Shown: positions 53,445 through 63,024, numbered from the stretch's first letter. The stretch: 64,000 nucleotides of DNA from Leucobacter chinensis (GCF_019049105.1 NZ_JAHQZR010000003.1:124001-188000); one strand, 5' to 3'. Translations and numbers: made by a program. The notes: generated by a model from the sequence alone, not told the origin.

Positions 53445-54503
53445 TTACACGTTCAGAATGGGTTTGTTGATGATGGGCTCGATGCTGCCAAGCAGTGCTT
53501 CGTTGTGCATCGTCGAGCCGAGCAGCAGTCGCTCGCGGTCAACGCAAATCACGGTGAGTTCCTGGCCGACCTCGACCCTGGCCGTCACAACGGGTGCACC
53601 GGTCTTGCTGTCGAGCGTCATGATGAGGTCAGGGAACGTGCCGAGGCGCTTACCGTCGATCTCGAGCGTCATGTACTCGTTCCAGAAGGTCATCTCGGCG
53701 CCGCCCAGCTCAACCGTGCCAACGTCGAAGCCACCCTGTTGCGTGAGTTCTGAGCGTTCGACCGGACCCTCGGCCACGATCGATCCGCCGAGAAATTCGA
53801 CGACGGCTTCGATGCGGGCGCGGCCCTCTGGAGCCGCGTGGTAAGCGGCGCCCAGCTCGATCGCCTGGGTGATGCCGCCAACCGCGGCGTTCTCGGTCAC
53901 GTACCCAACCTGCACGGGGTTGCGGCACACGGCGACGAGGCCGCCAGCCTGCACCGAGACGGCGCGCGCGGTGTCGGCCGCGAGCCCGAGCCTGGCCTTC
54001 ACGAGGCCAGAGACGCGCTGCGCACCCTTGCCACCCGCGAAGGCCTGAACCGACTCGTAGCCGTCGAGCTCGTGCAGGTTCATCGACCCCATCGAGCCGG
54101 TCGGGTGCGCGCGACCGTTCGCGGGCGCATCGATGACGGGAAGCCCGAGCGCTGCAGCCTGAAGCCAGCCGTTGGTCGTCGTGCCCGCGCCGTTCTCGTT
54201 CGTCATGACCGCCGCGAGCGGGGTCTCGAGCGCGTCGTTGACCATGCGCACCGTCGCGATGAGCTGGCCAGCGTCGTAGTGCGCATCGGCGGCCGAGGGG
54301 GCTCCAACGAGCGCGACGCACGCCACGTAGGCGTCGTCAGCGAGCTCGTCGGGAGTCACCAGCTTCGGGCCTTCGAAGGTGTCGAAGAGCGTATCGACCT
54401 TCTCGATGCCCTCTTCGAGCACCCCGCCTCCGCCGCCTCCCAGAATGCAGCCGCCATACACGGCGTTGAGTGCGTCGGTGCGGGTGAGCTGTCGTGATGC
54501 CAT
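53445..54503 (-). CDS. DUF917-family protein (hydantoinase-associated)
   Basis: 352 residues. LTRTDALNAVYGGCILGGGGGGVLEEGIE and ALVGAPSAADAHYDAGQL at the N-terminus, GLPVIDAPANGRAHPTGSMGSMNLHELDGYESVQ in the middle and FPDLIMTLDSKTGAPVVTARVEVGQELTVICVDRERLLLG near the end define DUF917. The family is found beside hydantoin and D-amino-acid utilisation genes and in fusions with hydantoinase-like regions. The gene starts 3 bp after the OPT transporter stop, so it is co-transcribed. Confidence 0.88.
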   Translation of the reverse strand: MASRQLTRTDALNAVYGGCILGGGGGGVLEEGIEKVDTLFDTFEGPKLVTPDELADDAYVACVALVGAPSAADAHYDAGQLIATVRMVNDALETPLAAVMTNENGAGTTTNGWLQAAALGLPVIDAPANGRAHPTGSMGSMNLHELDGYESVQAFAGGKGAQRVSGLVKARLGLAADTARAVSVQAGGLVAVCRNPVQVGYVTENAAVGGITQAIELGAAYHAAPEGRARIEAVVEFLGGSIVAEGPVERSELTQQGGFDVGTVELGGAEMTFWNEYMTLEIDGKRLGTFPDLIMTLDSKTGAPVVTARVEVGQELTVICVDRERLLLGSTMHNEALLGSIEPIINKPILNV

Positions 54504-54506
54504 GGG

Positions 54507-56174
54507 TTAGCGTGCCTTCCATACTGAACTGAAGAAGCTGTAGAGTGCGTCACCGGCGATGAAGCCGGCCGCGAGGGTGTACATCGTCTTCTCTGACTCG
54601 GGGCCGCGCACCTTGAGCACGACCGCGCGAATGATGATGCCGACGATCACTGCCCAGCCCGCGAGCGGGTTGAGAATGAGCAGGCCGGTCGAGAGCATGA
54701 TGCCGATCTGGCGCTTCGGGCCACCGATGAGCTGAACGATTGCGCCGGGGATGGCCCAGAGGAAGAGCTGCATGCCGACCTCGCCTGAGAGTCCCGACTC
54801 GATCGTCGTGGCGAAGACACGGTCAACCGGGGGCAGCATGTCCTGCGAGAAGAGCGACTCGTGCGCGAGGGCAACGACGACGAACGCGACGGCGAAGCCG
54901 ATGATGCCACTCTTGAGCTGCTGGCGGCGCCCGAAGAGCTCCTGCTGCACGTTCTGGCCCTTGCGCAACACCACACCGGTCTTGAAGTCAAAGCCCATGT
55001 CGGCAAACGCCGGGCCGGTCGCCGCAACGTAGCCGGCGAGCAGCGCGAGGGCGACGGGCGGGAAGCCCATCATCATGCCGAGCAAGAGCATAATGAGCGT
55101 CACGGCGAAGGCCGGGAACCAGCCCGAGTGCATGGCAGCGATGCCGACGATGATCTCAGAGACGAGGGTCGCAAACGCGGCGAAGACGACGAACAGCAGC
55201 AGCTGCCAGAACGAGAGCTCGGCAATGAGCCCGCCCATGACGGCGAGCAGAGCAGCGCCGCCGACGTACATGAGACCACCGAGGCCAAAGGCCCGCTTCA
55301 CGTCACGGTCTGACCGTGAGTAGACGTGCGAGACGGCCTTCTCTACGGGATTGAGCGAGGGCTCTGCGGGCGAGGTCTCGGCCGACGCGTTCAGCGCGGC
55401 CTCCTGGGCAGCCTTTTCCTTCTTGCGCTTCGAGCCGAGCAGAATGAAGACGAACTGCCCAAGCGCCACGACGCCCGCACCGATCATCATGCCGTGGGGC
55501 ATGTAGATTGCGTTGACGTCGACGCCGGCAAGTGCCTCTGAGTAGGCGCGAACCAGCAGGCCAACGCCGAAGAAGGTCAGTGCCCAGATGTTGCCGATGA
55601 ACGCGACACCAAAGGCCGACATCGAGATGCCGAAGTGCGAGCCGATGAGGCCGCCGAAGATGCCGAGGCCTAGCAGGCCCGCTTTCTTGCCGCCCTGGTC
55701 GCCTGCCTTGAGCGCCTCGGCCGTCGCGACGCCCGAGGGCCAGATCTCGTTCGATCCAAAGAGCTTCGAGTCGAAGAGCTTGTAGAGCACAAACACGTCG
55801 ATCGCGAGCGCGATGCCCGCGCCGATCAGCATGGGCCACACGAGGTTCGGCATGCCGAGCGCGTAGGGAATACCGATCGGAATGAGCAGGCTGTTCGCAG
55901 CGCCGAAGGTGGCCGCCGAGATCGTCGTCTGTATGAGGTTCTGGTTGTGAATGTTGCGGAACTGCAGGAACCAGCGAATCGGAATACGCGCGACGATCAT
56001 CGCGATGAGCGCGCCAATGATCGAGGTGTTCGGGCTAATGCCGAGCGTGGTGATGAGCTGAATGCCGATGATCGACCCGAAGATCGCGACGAACGCCGAA
56101 ATTATCATGAACGTGATGTTGAACGTGCGCTGCTGTTTGCGCCCCTCTGGGGCTTGGGTTTCTTGAGGAGACAT
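54507..56174 (-). CDS. OPT-family oligopeptide transporter
   Basis: 555 residues, about 14 hydrophobic helices. It has FGAANSLLIPIGIPYALGMPNLVWPMLIGAGIALAIDVFVLYKLFDSKLFGSNEIWPSGVATAEALKAGDQGGKK, an OPT signature with the NxxLWPSG-type motif (here NEIWPSGVATAEAL). The end reads GLLILNPLAGWAVIVGIIIRAVVLK. OPT proteins import small peptides or metal-chelate derivatives driven by protons. Next to DUF917, DUF1177, AroM and racemase genes, it likely imports the substrate of this pathway, giving the cluster two importers (OPT and the ABC system). Confidence 0.9.
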   Translation of the reverse strand: MSPQETQAPEGRKQQRTFNITFMIISAFVAIFGSIIGIQLITTLGISPNTSIIGALIAMIVARIPIRWFLQFRNIHNQNLIQTTISAATFGAANSLLIPIGIPYALGMPNLVWPMLIGAGIALAIDVFVLYKLFDSKLFGSNEIWPSGVATAEALKAGDQGGKKAGLLGLGIFGGLIGSHFGISMSAFGVAFIGNIWALTFFGVGLLVRAYSEALAGVDVNAIYMPHGMMIGAGVVALGQFVFILLGSKRKKEKAAQEAALNASAETSPAEPSLNPVEKAVSHVYSRSDRDVKRAFGLGGLMYVGGAALLAVMGGLIAELSFWQLLLFVVFAAFATLVSEIIVGIAAMHSGWFPAFAVTLIMLLLGMMMGFPPVALALLAGYVAATGPAFADMGFDFKTGVVLRKGQNVQQELFGRRQQLKSGIIGFAVAFVVVALAHESLFSQDMLPPVDRVFATTIESGLSGEVGMQLFLWAIPGAIVQLIGGPKRQIGIMLSTGLLILNPLAGWAVIVGIIIRAVVLKVRGPESEKTMYTLAAGFIAGDALYSFFSSVWKAR

Positions 56175-56178
56175 GTGG

Positions 56179-56817
56179 TTACGCCTTTTGAATCAATGAG
56201 TAAGCGTTGGCTTGGGCTTGCACGAGGTCGATCACAGGTGCCTGGAGCCTCGGTGCGAGGTAATCTTTGAGACCGATCGTCGAGAACCCGGTGCAGGCGA
56301 AGAGAATCGCGTTTGCGCCCTCGTTGACCGCGTGCTGGGCCTCGACGTGAAGCGACTCGAGCGCATCATCGGCAAAAAGATCGGTTGAACGACGGTGCCG
56401 CTCTGACACTCGGTACGAGTGAAAGCGGTCGCCGAGAATTGCGCGCATACGCGGTGGCGTATCGTCGCTGATGCCGATGACCGCGACCTTATCGGCAACC
56501 ATCATCGCAGCGTGTGCCCCGCACTCACCCGCACCAAGCACGGGAATGCGCACGGCCTCACGGGCGGCGGCAAGCGCGGGATCGGCCGCGCAACTAATGC
56601 TCACGGCGTCGATATCGCCGCGGGCTTCGAGCTTGTGTGCGAGCTCGATAATCTTGGGCACCGCGGTGGCCTCTGACGCATCGTCATAGATACCGTGCGG
56701 TTGGTCTGCGATGCACTCGGTGTGCGCACTAAACCCGTGTGACTCTTCCATGAGTCGCGCGTGTTCTTGCAACACCTGTTCATCGGTGGTGCTTAACACC
56801 CGTATGATTCCCAGCAT
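56179..56817 (-). CDS. Asp/Glu/hydantoin racemase family protein
   Basis: 212 residues, usual family length. First catalytic Cys in AVSISCAADPAL, second in ANAILFACTGFSTIGLKDYL, with nucleotide-like strands around GECGAHAAMMVADKVAVIGISDD. These enzymes racemise aspartate, glutamate, hydantoins or related compounds by two Cys acid-base residues. It is the first gene of the left part of the cluster and starts about 155 bp from the regulator gene, with a palindrome in between. GAAGG is 8 nt before the ATG. Confidence 0.88.
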   Translation of the reverse strand: MLGIIRVLSTTDEQVLQEHARLMEESHGFSAHTECIADQPHGIYDDASEATAVPKIIELAHKLEARGDIDAVSISCAADPALAAAREAVRIPVLGAGECGAHAAMMVADKVAVIGISDDTPPRMRAILGDRFHSYRVSERHRRSTDLFADDALESLHVEAQHAVNEGANAILFACTGFSTIGLKDYLAPRLQAPVIDLVQAQANAYSLIQKA

Positions 56818-56951
56818 GAAACGACACCTTCATCTTTCCGTGCTCCGTGGCCCGGGGTCTGCGTTAACGCCCGTACCGTGTCGGACCATCAGAGCCTAAG
56901 GCCAAGACTTCACCCGTTTCATTGGCAAAGCGTGAACTGTTTCTCAAGAGA

Positions 56952-56969
56952 ATTTCCCACATGGGAAAT
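56952..56969. promoter_or_regulatory. Palindrome upstream of the racemase-OPT unit
   Basis: ATTTCCCA-CA-TGGGAAAT (56952-56969) is a perfect palindrome just past the stop of the PucR/CdaR-type gene and upstream of the racemase gene. It is the best candidate for the operator of that regulator. The rest of the 154-bp gap shows nothing stronger than a TTGAGA box next to it. Confidence 0.5.
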
Positions 56970-56971
56970 CG

Positions 56972-58234
56972 CTACAGTCGCTTCTGCGCCTTCAGCGCGA
57001 GAAATAAGAGCACGCGTGTCTCCATGCTGCTCATCGGGCGACCGAGCAGGTTCGTGATGCGCTCGAGCCGGTAGGTGATCGTGCGCCGATCGACCACGAG
57101 CTGCTCGGCCGTTTTCGTCACGTTGCCGTCGTTGCCGAGATAGGTCTCGAGTGTTTGCATGAGCTCGGGGTGCCGCTCGAGCGGCCTGAGCGCGGCTCCC
57201 GCGTATGCCCTAGCTTGCTGGGTATTGAAGAGCTGCCACACGAACGCATCGAACCCGAGATCATGCTCTGAGAACACGAGCTTCTCGTCGCCGTTGTGTC
57301 TGCCAAATTCGAGAATGCGTTGCGCCTGCTCGATGCGGTCGCCCATCTCTTCGACGTTCGTGAACAGGGGGCTGAGCCCCATCTGCACCTCGAGAAGGTC
57401 GCCCACCTCGCCCGTGAGCCTCGCCTCGAGCGGGTCTAGCGCCGACCCTGAGTCGTGCACGATGAGAATGACCGTCTGCAAGAGGTCTTCGCGTCGGTGC
57501 AGCAGGTAGAACCGGGGCTCGCCGCTCTGCTTTGTCGCGAATCGCTCGTCGCCGTGCTGCCCCGCCTCGCGGTACAGCCCAACGAGCCGCTTCGCAATGT
57601 CCTTTGTGTGCCGCATGGCGACACTCGCGTAGTCGACGACCGAAGACGAGAATTGTTGCGGATCGACCCCGCCAAAATCAATATACGCCACCTGGTATGT
57701 GCGCCCGCGGTGCTCGTCGAGCCCACGCAGCACCTCAAGAAACCCCGAAACCGACTCGATCGGCAGGTACCGTTTTCGAATGATATTGATCGATCCGATG
57801 ACGACAATGTAGATTTTGTCGCTGACGGCCTTGGCGAACTCCTGGTCGAGAAAGTGCTGCAAGAGCCCCGTTCCGGCCCGCGCCACGTAGTGCACGATCG
57901 CAAAGACATTGCCCTGGTAGGCGAGCGGCAGCAGAATGCGTTCTTCGCCCTCGCTCAGCACCACCTTCTGCAGGCGGTAGATCTGCATGTTCGTTTGCCA
58001 CTTACCGAGCAGCTCCTGCGCGTTGGCGTGCGTCGGCGTCGAAAAGGGCGCGAACCCGCTGCGCCAAGCATCGGGCTTGTTGCCCGCGCTCGTGTAGAGC
58101 AGCCTGCCGCCCGAATCTTCAACATAGACCTGGCAGTCGAAGAGCTCGCTGATGTGGTCGAGGGTACTCTGCACGCGCGTGTACCGCTCACTCTCAAACA
58201 ACGCCGTGGTTACGGGCGCGTTCTTCTCGCTCAC
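56972..58234 (-). CDS. PucR/CdaR-family regulator
   Basis: 421 residues from a GTG at 58234 (GGGGGAAGA just upstream). The C-terminal helix-turn-helix is PELMQTLETYLGNDGNVTKTAEQLVVDRRTITYRLERITNLLG, the PucR-type HTH_30. The N-terminal region is a GAF/PAS-like sensor (LDHISELFDCQVYVEDSGGRLLYTSAGNK, residues about 20-170) followed by a GGDEF-like vestige. Such regulators activate purine, amino-acid or sugar-acid catabolic genes. It lies between the two halves of the cluster and probably activates both. Confidence 0.87.
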   Translation of the reverse strand: MSEKNAPVTTALFESERYTRVQSTLDHISELFDCQVYVEDSGGRLLYTSAGNKPDAWRSGFAPFSTPTHANAQELLGKWQTNMQIYRLQKVVLSEGEERILLPLAYQGNVFAIVHYVARAGTGLLQHFLDQEFAKAVSDKIYIVVIGSINIIRKRYLPIESVSGFLEVLRGLDEHRGRTYQVAYIDFGGVDPQQFSSSVVDYASVAMRHTKDIAKRLVGLYREAGQHGDERFATKQSGEPRFYLLHRREDLLQTVILIVHDSGSALDPLEARLTGEVGDLLEVQMGLSPLFTNVEEMGDRIEQAQRILEFGRHNGDEKLVFSEHDLGFDAFVWQLFNTQQARAYAGAALRPLERHPELMQTLETYLGNDGNVTKTAEQLVVDRRTITYRLERITNLLGRPMSSMETRVLLFLALKAQKRL

Positions 58235-58389
58235 TCTTCCCCCATCAGCCCCGCTCCCGCGGGCCTCGTGCGTGCGGGCGCCGTGATGTGCGCCCACTTA
58301 CGCTCCAGCGTACTCGCTGGCGCTTTCATGCGCGCGAAACAATGTGCGCGAAGCAATGCGTGCGAGACCGAGGGTGAGGCCTGGCAACG

Positions 58390-59067
58390 CTAGAGCGCAG
58401 CGGTGACGAGCCGCGCGGCAAGTGAGCGAGCCGTGAGCACGGGGGCTCCAGGGTGCTCGTCGCGCATGGCCTGTGCCATGGCTTCTGAGTAGCCGATGCA
58501 GTCGAGAAAAACCCAGGCGGTGGGGTCGGCCGCGAGCCCCCGCGCCACCTCAGCGAAGCGCTCGAGCGACGCCGTGTACGGGTCGCAGTCGACGACCGTG
58601 ACGGGACGCCCGAGCCGCGAGAGCCAGCGCGTCTCTATGCCGGCAACCTGCTCTGGCTCGGGGGCGACCACGACGAGGGGTGCTGCGCCAACGAGGGCCG
58701 CGACGGCTCCGTGAGCGAGCGACTCGGCCATAAACAGCGGCACGGGGGCCGCGATGCCCACGAGGTCACCCGTGCAGATGACGAGCACGGCGGTGGCGCC
58801 CGCGGCGACGGCGCGGTCGACCGCGGCCTGAATGAGGGGGTGCAGGCGCTCCTCGGCAAGCACCGCACTGCCGCCACCGCGAAGGCGCGAGACGAGCACG
58901 CCCTCACCCGGGGCGGGCGCGAGGGCGGCGATCTCGGCGGCGCTGAGCTCGTCGAGCGCTCCGGTTTCGATGACCCGGTAGCCCTCAAGCAGCGGCGCGA
59001 TGTCGGGGGTCACGTCGTCGCGCGGTGCCTGACCGATCGTGACGAGGGCGAGTGTTTTAGGCTGCAT
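58390..59067 (-). CDS. AroM-family protein, copy 2
   Basis: 225 residues from ATG 59067, close to the usual length of AroM. Blocks are LALVTIGQAPRDDVTPDI, VIETGALDELSAAEIAAL, ATAVLVICTGDLVGI and WVFLDCIGYSEAMAQAM. It lacks the Ala/Pro-rich insertion of copy 1. It overlaps the 3' end of the ATPase gene by 11 bases. The two AroM copies differ enough to be old duplicates or separately acquired genes. Confidence 0.87.
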   Translation of the reverse strand: MQPKTLALVTIGQAPRDDVTPDIAPLLEGYRVIETGALDELSAAEIAALAPAPGEGVLVSRLRGGGSAVLAEERLHPLIQAAVDRAVAAGATAVLVICTGDLVGIAAPVPLFMAESLAHGAVAALVGAAPLVVVAPEPEQVAGIETRWLSRLGRPVTVVDCDPYTASLERFAEVARGLAADPTAWVFLDCIGYSEAMAQAMRDEHPGAPVLTARSLAARLVTAAL

Positions 59068-59911
59068 CGCCGCCCCTGAGACCTGCGGCAATGATGCGGC
59101 GGCGCTCTTCGCGGTCGGTGACCTGACGGGGGTCAGGCACCGGAACCGCCGCGAGCAACGCCTTCGTGTATGCGTCTTGCGGGTTGGTGAGCACCTCGCG
59201 GCACACACCCTGCTCGACGACCTTGCCGTTGTTCATGACGATGATGTCGTCGCCAATGAACTCGACGACCGAGATGTCGTGCGAGATGAAGAGGTAGCTG
59301 AGCCCCAGCTCCTCCTGCAGGTCTTTCATGAGGTTCAGCACCTGCGCCTGCACCGAAACGTCGAGGGCCGAGACCGGCTCGTCACAGACGACGAGCTGTG
59401 GGTTCAGCATGAGGGCGCGGGCAATGCCGATGCGCTGACGCTGGCCGCCCGAGAACTCGTGCGGGTAGCGGTCGGCGTGCTGCGCTTCGAGGCCCACGCG
59501 CACGAGCATGTCAGCGATCCGCTTTTTCTGCTCACCCTTCGTGAGGTTTTCGTGCAGCGCGAGGGGTTCGGCGAGCAGCCGACCGATGCTCCACCTCGGG
59601 TCGAGTGAGGCGTAGGTGTCTTGAAACACGATCTGCATCTGGCGGCGGCGCTTGCGCATCTCTTCGGCTGGCAGGTCGACGAGGTTCACGCCGTCGAAGT
59701 GTACCTCACCAGAGGTGGGCTCGATGAGGCGCAGGGCGCAGCGGCCGGTGGTCGACTTGCCCGAGCCCGATTCGCCGACGATCGCGAGCGTCGAGCCCTT
59801 GCGCAGGTCGAAACTCACGTCGTCGACGGCGCGAAATGGTTCGGCACCTCGCTTTGCCCCGCGACGCTGAAACTCTTTGACGATGTTGCGGGCGCTCATG
59901 AGAACAGTCAT
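59057..59911 (-). CDS. Dipeptide/oligopeptide ABC ATPase, DppF type
   Basis: 284 residues, one ATPase domain. Walker A GESGSGKSTTGRCALRLIEPTSGEVHFDG, Q-loop FQDTYASLDPRWSIGRLLAEPL, signature FSGGQRQRIGIARAL, Walker B LVVCDEPVSALDV and switch ISHDISVVEFIGDDIIVM. The C-terminus lacks the GCrF(x)RC oligopeptide motif of many OppF proteins but has DPRQVTDREERRRII. It forms a pair with the DppD-type protein, whose stop overlaps this start by one base. The permeases expected with them are not in the window and may lie beyond 64000. Confidence 0.9.
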   Translation of the reverse strand: MTVLMSARNIVKEFQRRGAKRGAEPFRAVDDVSFDLRKGSTLAIVGESGSGKSTTGRCALRLIEPTSGEVHFDGVNLVDLPAEEMRKRRRQMQIVFQDTYASLDPRWSIGRLLAEPLALHENLTKGEQKKRIADMLVRVGLEAQHADRYPHEFSGGQRQRIGIARALMLNPQLVVCDEPVSALDVSVQAQVLNLMKDLQEELGLSYLFISHDISVVEFIGDDIIVMNNGKVVEQGVCREVLTNPQDAYTKALLAAVPVPDPRQVTDREERRRIIAAGLRGGDAA

Positions 59912-60747
59912 TACTCAAACACTCCTTCAGCGATGTAGGGCAGGCGTTCTTTGCCGGTGTTGCGGGCGGGCATCGACTCGAGCAATGCCTCGGTGTAGGG
60001 GTGCGAAGGGCGCTCAAAAATGTCGATCACGGGGGCCTGTTCAACGATGACACCACGGCGCATGACCGTGACGTTCTGGCAGGCCTGCGCGACGACGCCG
60101 AGGTCGTGGGTGACGAGCAGCACCGCGGTACCGTGCTCCTCTTGCAGGTCAAGAATGAGGTCGAGAATTTGTGCCTGCGTCGTCACGTCGAGCGCCGTGG
60201 TTGGCTCGTCGGCGATGAGCAGATCGGGCTCGCACGACATCGCCATCGCGATCATCGCGCGCTGGCGCATGCCGCCCGAGAGGTGGTGCGGGTACGAGTC
60301 GGCGATCTCGCCGGCTCGCGCGATGCCCACCATCTCGAGCAGTTCGATGACGCGTTTGCGTGCGGCTTTTTTATTGAGCCCGAGATGGCGGCGGATCGGC
60401 TCAGCGATCTGAAACCCAATCGTAAAGGCAGGGTTCAACGCCGTCATGGGCTCTTGAAAGATCGTGCCGATGCGCTTGCCGCGAATGTCACGCATCTGCT
60501 TGTTCGAGTACGAAGCCATGTCAACACCGTCGAGCACGATGCGCCCTCCCGCCATTTGCACCGCGCGGGTGGGCAGGAGCTTGATGATCGACATCGCGGT
60601 CAGGCTCTTGCCCGACCCCGACTCGCCGACGAGGCCCAGGGTCTCGCCGCGGTTGATGGCAAAGCTGATGCGGTCGACCGGGGTGCTGGTGCCGCGACGG
60701 GCCTGCACCTCGACGACGAGGTCTTCAACCTGGAGGAGTGCTGACAT
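59911..60747 (-). CDS. Dipeptide/oligopeptide ABC ATPase, DppD type
   Basis: 278 residues. Walker A GESGSGKSLTAMSIIKLLP (the SL pair is DppD-like), IFQEPMTALNPAFTIGFQI, signature LSGGMRQRAMIAMAM, Walker B LLIADEPTTALDVTTQAQIL, switch VTHDLGVVAQACQNVTVM. It matches the DppF-type protein just downstream. Together with the lipoprotein at 63080 they make the ABC half of the cluster's import capacity. Confidence 0.9.
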   Translation of the reverse strand: MSALLQVEDLVVEVQARRGTSTPVDRISFAINRGETLGLVGESGSGKSLTAMSIIKLLPTRAVQMAGGRIVLDGVDMASYSNKQMRDIRGKRIGTIFQEPMTALNPAFTIGFQIAEPIRRHLGLNKKAARKRVIELLEMVGIARAGEIADSYPHHLSGGMRQRAMIAMAMSCEPDLLIADEPTTALDVTTQAQILDLILDLQEEHGTAVLLVTHDLGVVAQACQNVTVMRRGVIVEQAPVIDIFERPSHPYTEALLESMPARNTGKERLPYIAEGVFE

Positions 60748-60761
60748 GGCTTCTGCTCGCT

Positions 60762-61706
60762 TTACTTGGTGCGGCCGAGAGTCTGCAGGTGCGTTGCCTC
60801 ACCGTACAGGCTGACGAGATGTGCGAACTGGTCGGCGTCGTAGAACGAGATCTGCCCCGCACCGAAGTACTTGGCGGTCTCGATCGCGAAGCGCGACGCG
60901 AGTTCGATGTCGGTCGCGTGGCTCGCGCCAGTTGCGCAGCCTGCGACGGGCACCGCGGTCGTGATCGCTACGCCGACAACGGGCGCGTCGGTCGCGACGG
61001 CGGGCTGCAGAATCGAGTTCACGTGGTGCAGGTCATTACCGTATGGCGTGATGTCTTGCGTTGCGAGCGGGAAGACGACGGCGTTCACGCCCGTCACCGT
61101 TTCGGTCACGCTGACGAGATCTTCGCTCGGGCGCAGAATGTAGCCCGACTTGACCGTCGGCGAGATCGCAATGCCGCGGTGGTTGATCGTGCGGTTACCC
61201 TTGGTGGTGTCGATCGACACGATCGCGTCCATCTCGGCTTCGACCTCGAAGTCGTTCATCGTCTCCATATCAACGGGCGAGCCCATGAATGGAACGGGGT
61301 CGTGCGGCTCGGTGGGTGCCCAACCGGTCACGTGGGTCGTGATGATGACGTCGCCCGGAAGCACGTCGCCCTGTGCTGACATATTGAGCAGCTTTGCGGC
61401 CGCCGAGAGCGCGGCGGCGCAACCGTCGCCATCTGATACGAAGCCGATGCGCTCTGGCCTCGCACCCGCGCCGCCGAGGCGACCGATGATGCCGAGCGTT
61501 GGCGCCGATCCGCCGCTTGATTTGCCCCGTGAGCCGGGAATGAAGACGCGCACGAAGTCGGTCGAGAGGCCTTCTTCGCCCTCGATCGTCTTGACCATGA
61601 TCTCGGCGTTCTCGGCGCCCTGCGAGCGCAAAAACTCGGCGAGCGATGCGCCCGAGGTCTTGGGGGTGTCGAGCATCTCGACAACGTCAATTACGTAACG
61701 AAGCAT
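60762..61706 (-). CDS. DUF1177-family protein, copy 2
   Basis: 314 residues from ATG 61706. Identical in layout to copy 1: GIIGRLGGAGARPERIGFVSDGDGCAAALSAAAKLL, DVIITTHVTGWAPTEPHDPVPFMGSP, MDAIVSIDTTKGNRTINHRGIAIS and LATQDITPYGNDLHHVNSILQPA. Shared blocks between the two copies are near-identical while the ends diverge. It starts before the DppD-type gene (14 bp gap) and follows the M20 peptidase, indicating one operon. Confidence 0.87.
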   Translation of the reverse strand: MLRYVIDVVEMLDTPKTSGASLAEFLRSQGAENAEIMVKTIEGEEGLSTDFVRVFIPGSRGKSSGGSAPTLGIIGRLGGAGARPERIGFVSDGDGCAAALSAAAKLLNMSAQGDVLPGDVIITTHVTGWAPTEPHDPVPFMGSPVDMETMNDFEVEAEMDAIVSIDTTKGNRTINHRGIAISPTVKSGYILRPSEDLVSVTETVTGVNAVVFPLATQDITPYGNDLHHVNSILQPAVATDAPVVGVAITTAVPVAGCATGASHATDIELASRFAIETAKYFGAGQISFYDADQFAHLVSLYGEATHLQTLGRTK

Positions 61707-61743
61707 TCGTTGTTTCTTTCTGTGCGTGGGTGTTGTGGCGTGA

Positions 61744-63024
61744 TTATTCGGTGATGCCGAGGTAGCGCAGCGTCGTGAGCGCGTATACCTTGGCAGCGAG
61801 CACCACGTCAGCGGCGAGCGCGCGCTCGTTGAAATTGTGAATCGTGCTGAGGTCGGCGGGGCCGTACTGCAAGACGGGAATGCCGTGGCTGCGGAACGTG
61901 CGGGCGTCTGACGAGGCCCACTGCAGAACACCCTGTGCCTGCGGATCGGAGAGGTCACGAAGCGCGTCAACGAGCGTTTCGACGATGGGATCGGTGGGCG
62001 GGGTCCAGTTCGGCTCGCTCATGAAGCCGAGGTACTCGATCTCGGCCTCGATGCCCTCTTCGGCGAGGATCTCACGCACGCGCTCGTTGACCTCGGCGCG
62101 GCTGAGACCGAGGGGCACGCGGGTGTCGAACTCAATCACGCAGGTGTCGGCGACGACGTTCGTCGAGGTGCCGCCCTCGATCTTGCCAACGTTGATCGTG
62201 ACGTGCTCGAAAACGTCGCCGATACCGGGGCCGTAGCCCTCGCGCTCTTCGGCGTACTGCTTCGAGTCGGCGATGAGCTGCTTGAGCTCTTCTGACTGCA
62301 CGGGCTTCATGTCCCAAAGCTTCTGCAGCGCCATGATCGCACGGGCGCCAAGCAGGTTCGCGCTGACGCCGTGCAAGGGCTGCAGGCTGCCGTGGCCTGG
62401 CGTGCCCTGGATCGTGAGGCGGAACCAGTTGCTGCCCTTCTGGCCGATCGTCGGGTGGTCGCGCTCGGCGGGCTCAGCGATGATGCCGCCGGTCGCACCG
62501 TCGAGCACACCCTTCTCGAGCAGCCAGTGGGCGCCGCGGGGGCCGCCCGTCTCCTCGTCGGGTACCGAGGCAAACGAGAGCTTGCCCTTCAGCGGCACCC
62601 CGAGGCGCTCAAGAATAATGTACGTGTGCATGAGGCCCGCGAGGCCGGCCTTCATGTCGCTCGCGCCACGGCCACGAAGCCAGCCGTCGACAATGTCGCC
62701 CGCGAAGGGAGGGAAATCCCAGCGGTTCTCGTCGCCTACCGGTACGACGTCGTGGTGGCCTGAGAAGACGAGGTGGCGGTCGCCCTCGCCCTTCTCGCCA
62801 CGGTGCGAAACAACGCTCACACGCCCCTCACCCGCGTCATGGAGTTCGGTCTCGATGCCAGCCTCGGTGAGGTAGCCCGAGATCACGTTGGCGATCTCGG
62901 TGCAGTCACCCTCTGGGTTCTCGCTCGGAGTCTGGATGAGCAGGCCCGCGAGCTTCAGCAATTCTTCTGACGACTCATCGATCGCCTGAAGTACTCGTTC
63001 TTCCCAAGATGATGCGGTTGACAT
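61744..63024 (-). CDS. M20-family peptidase (ArgE/DapE/Acy1 type)
   Basis: 426 residues from ATG 63024. Metal site motifs: HLVFSGHHDVVPVGDENRWDFPPF, GRGASDMKAGLAGLM, VPDEETGGPRGAHWLLE and the late QYGPADLSTIHNFNERALAADVVLAAKVYAL. The lid domain contains RLTIQGTPGHGSLQPLHGVSANLLGARAI. The family hydrolyses N-acyl amino acids, succinyl-diaminopimelate or dipeptides with two zinc ions. In this cluster it would cut imported peptide-like material inside the cell. AAAAGAG is 8 nt before the ATG. Confidence 0.9.
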   Translation of the reverse strand: MSTASSWEERVLQAIDESSEELLKLAGLLIQTPSENPEGDCTEIANVISGYLTEAGIETELHDAGEGRVSVVSHRGEKGEGDRHLVFSGHHDVVPVGDENRWDFPPFAGDIVDGWLRGRGASDMKAGLAGLMHTYIILERLGVPLKGKLSFASVPDEETGGPRGAHWLLEKGVLDGATGGIIAEPAERDHPTIGQKGSNWFRLTIQGTPGHGSLQPLHGVSANLLGARAIMALQKLWDMKPVQSEELKQLIADSKQYAEEREGYGPGIGDVFEHVTINVGKIEGGTSTNVVADTCVIEFDTRVPLGLSRAEVNERVREILAEEGIEAEIEYLGFMSEPNWTPPTDPIVETLVDALRDLSDPQAQGVLQWASSDARTFRSHGIPVLQYGPADLSTIHNFNERALAADVVLAAKVYALTTLRYLGITE

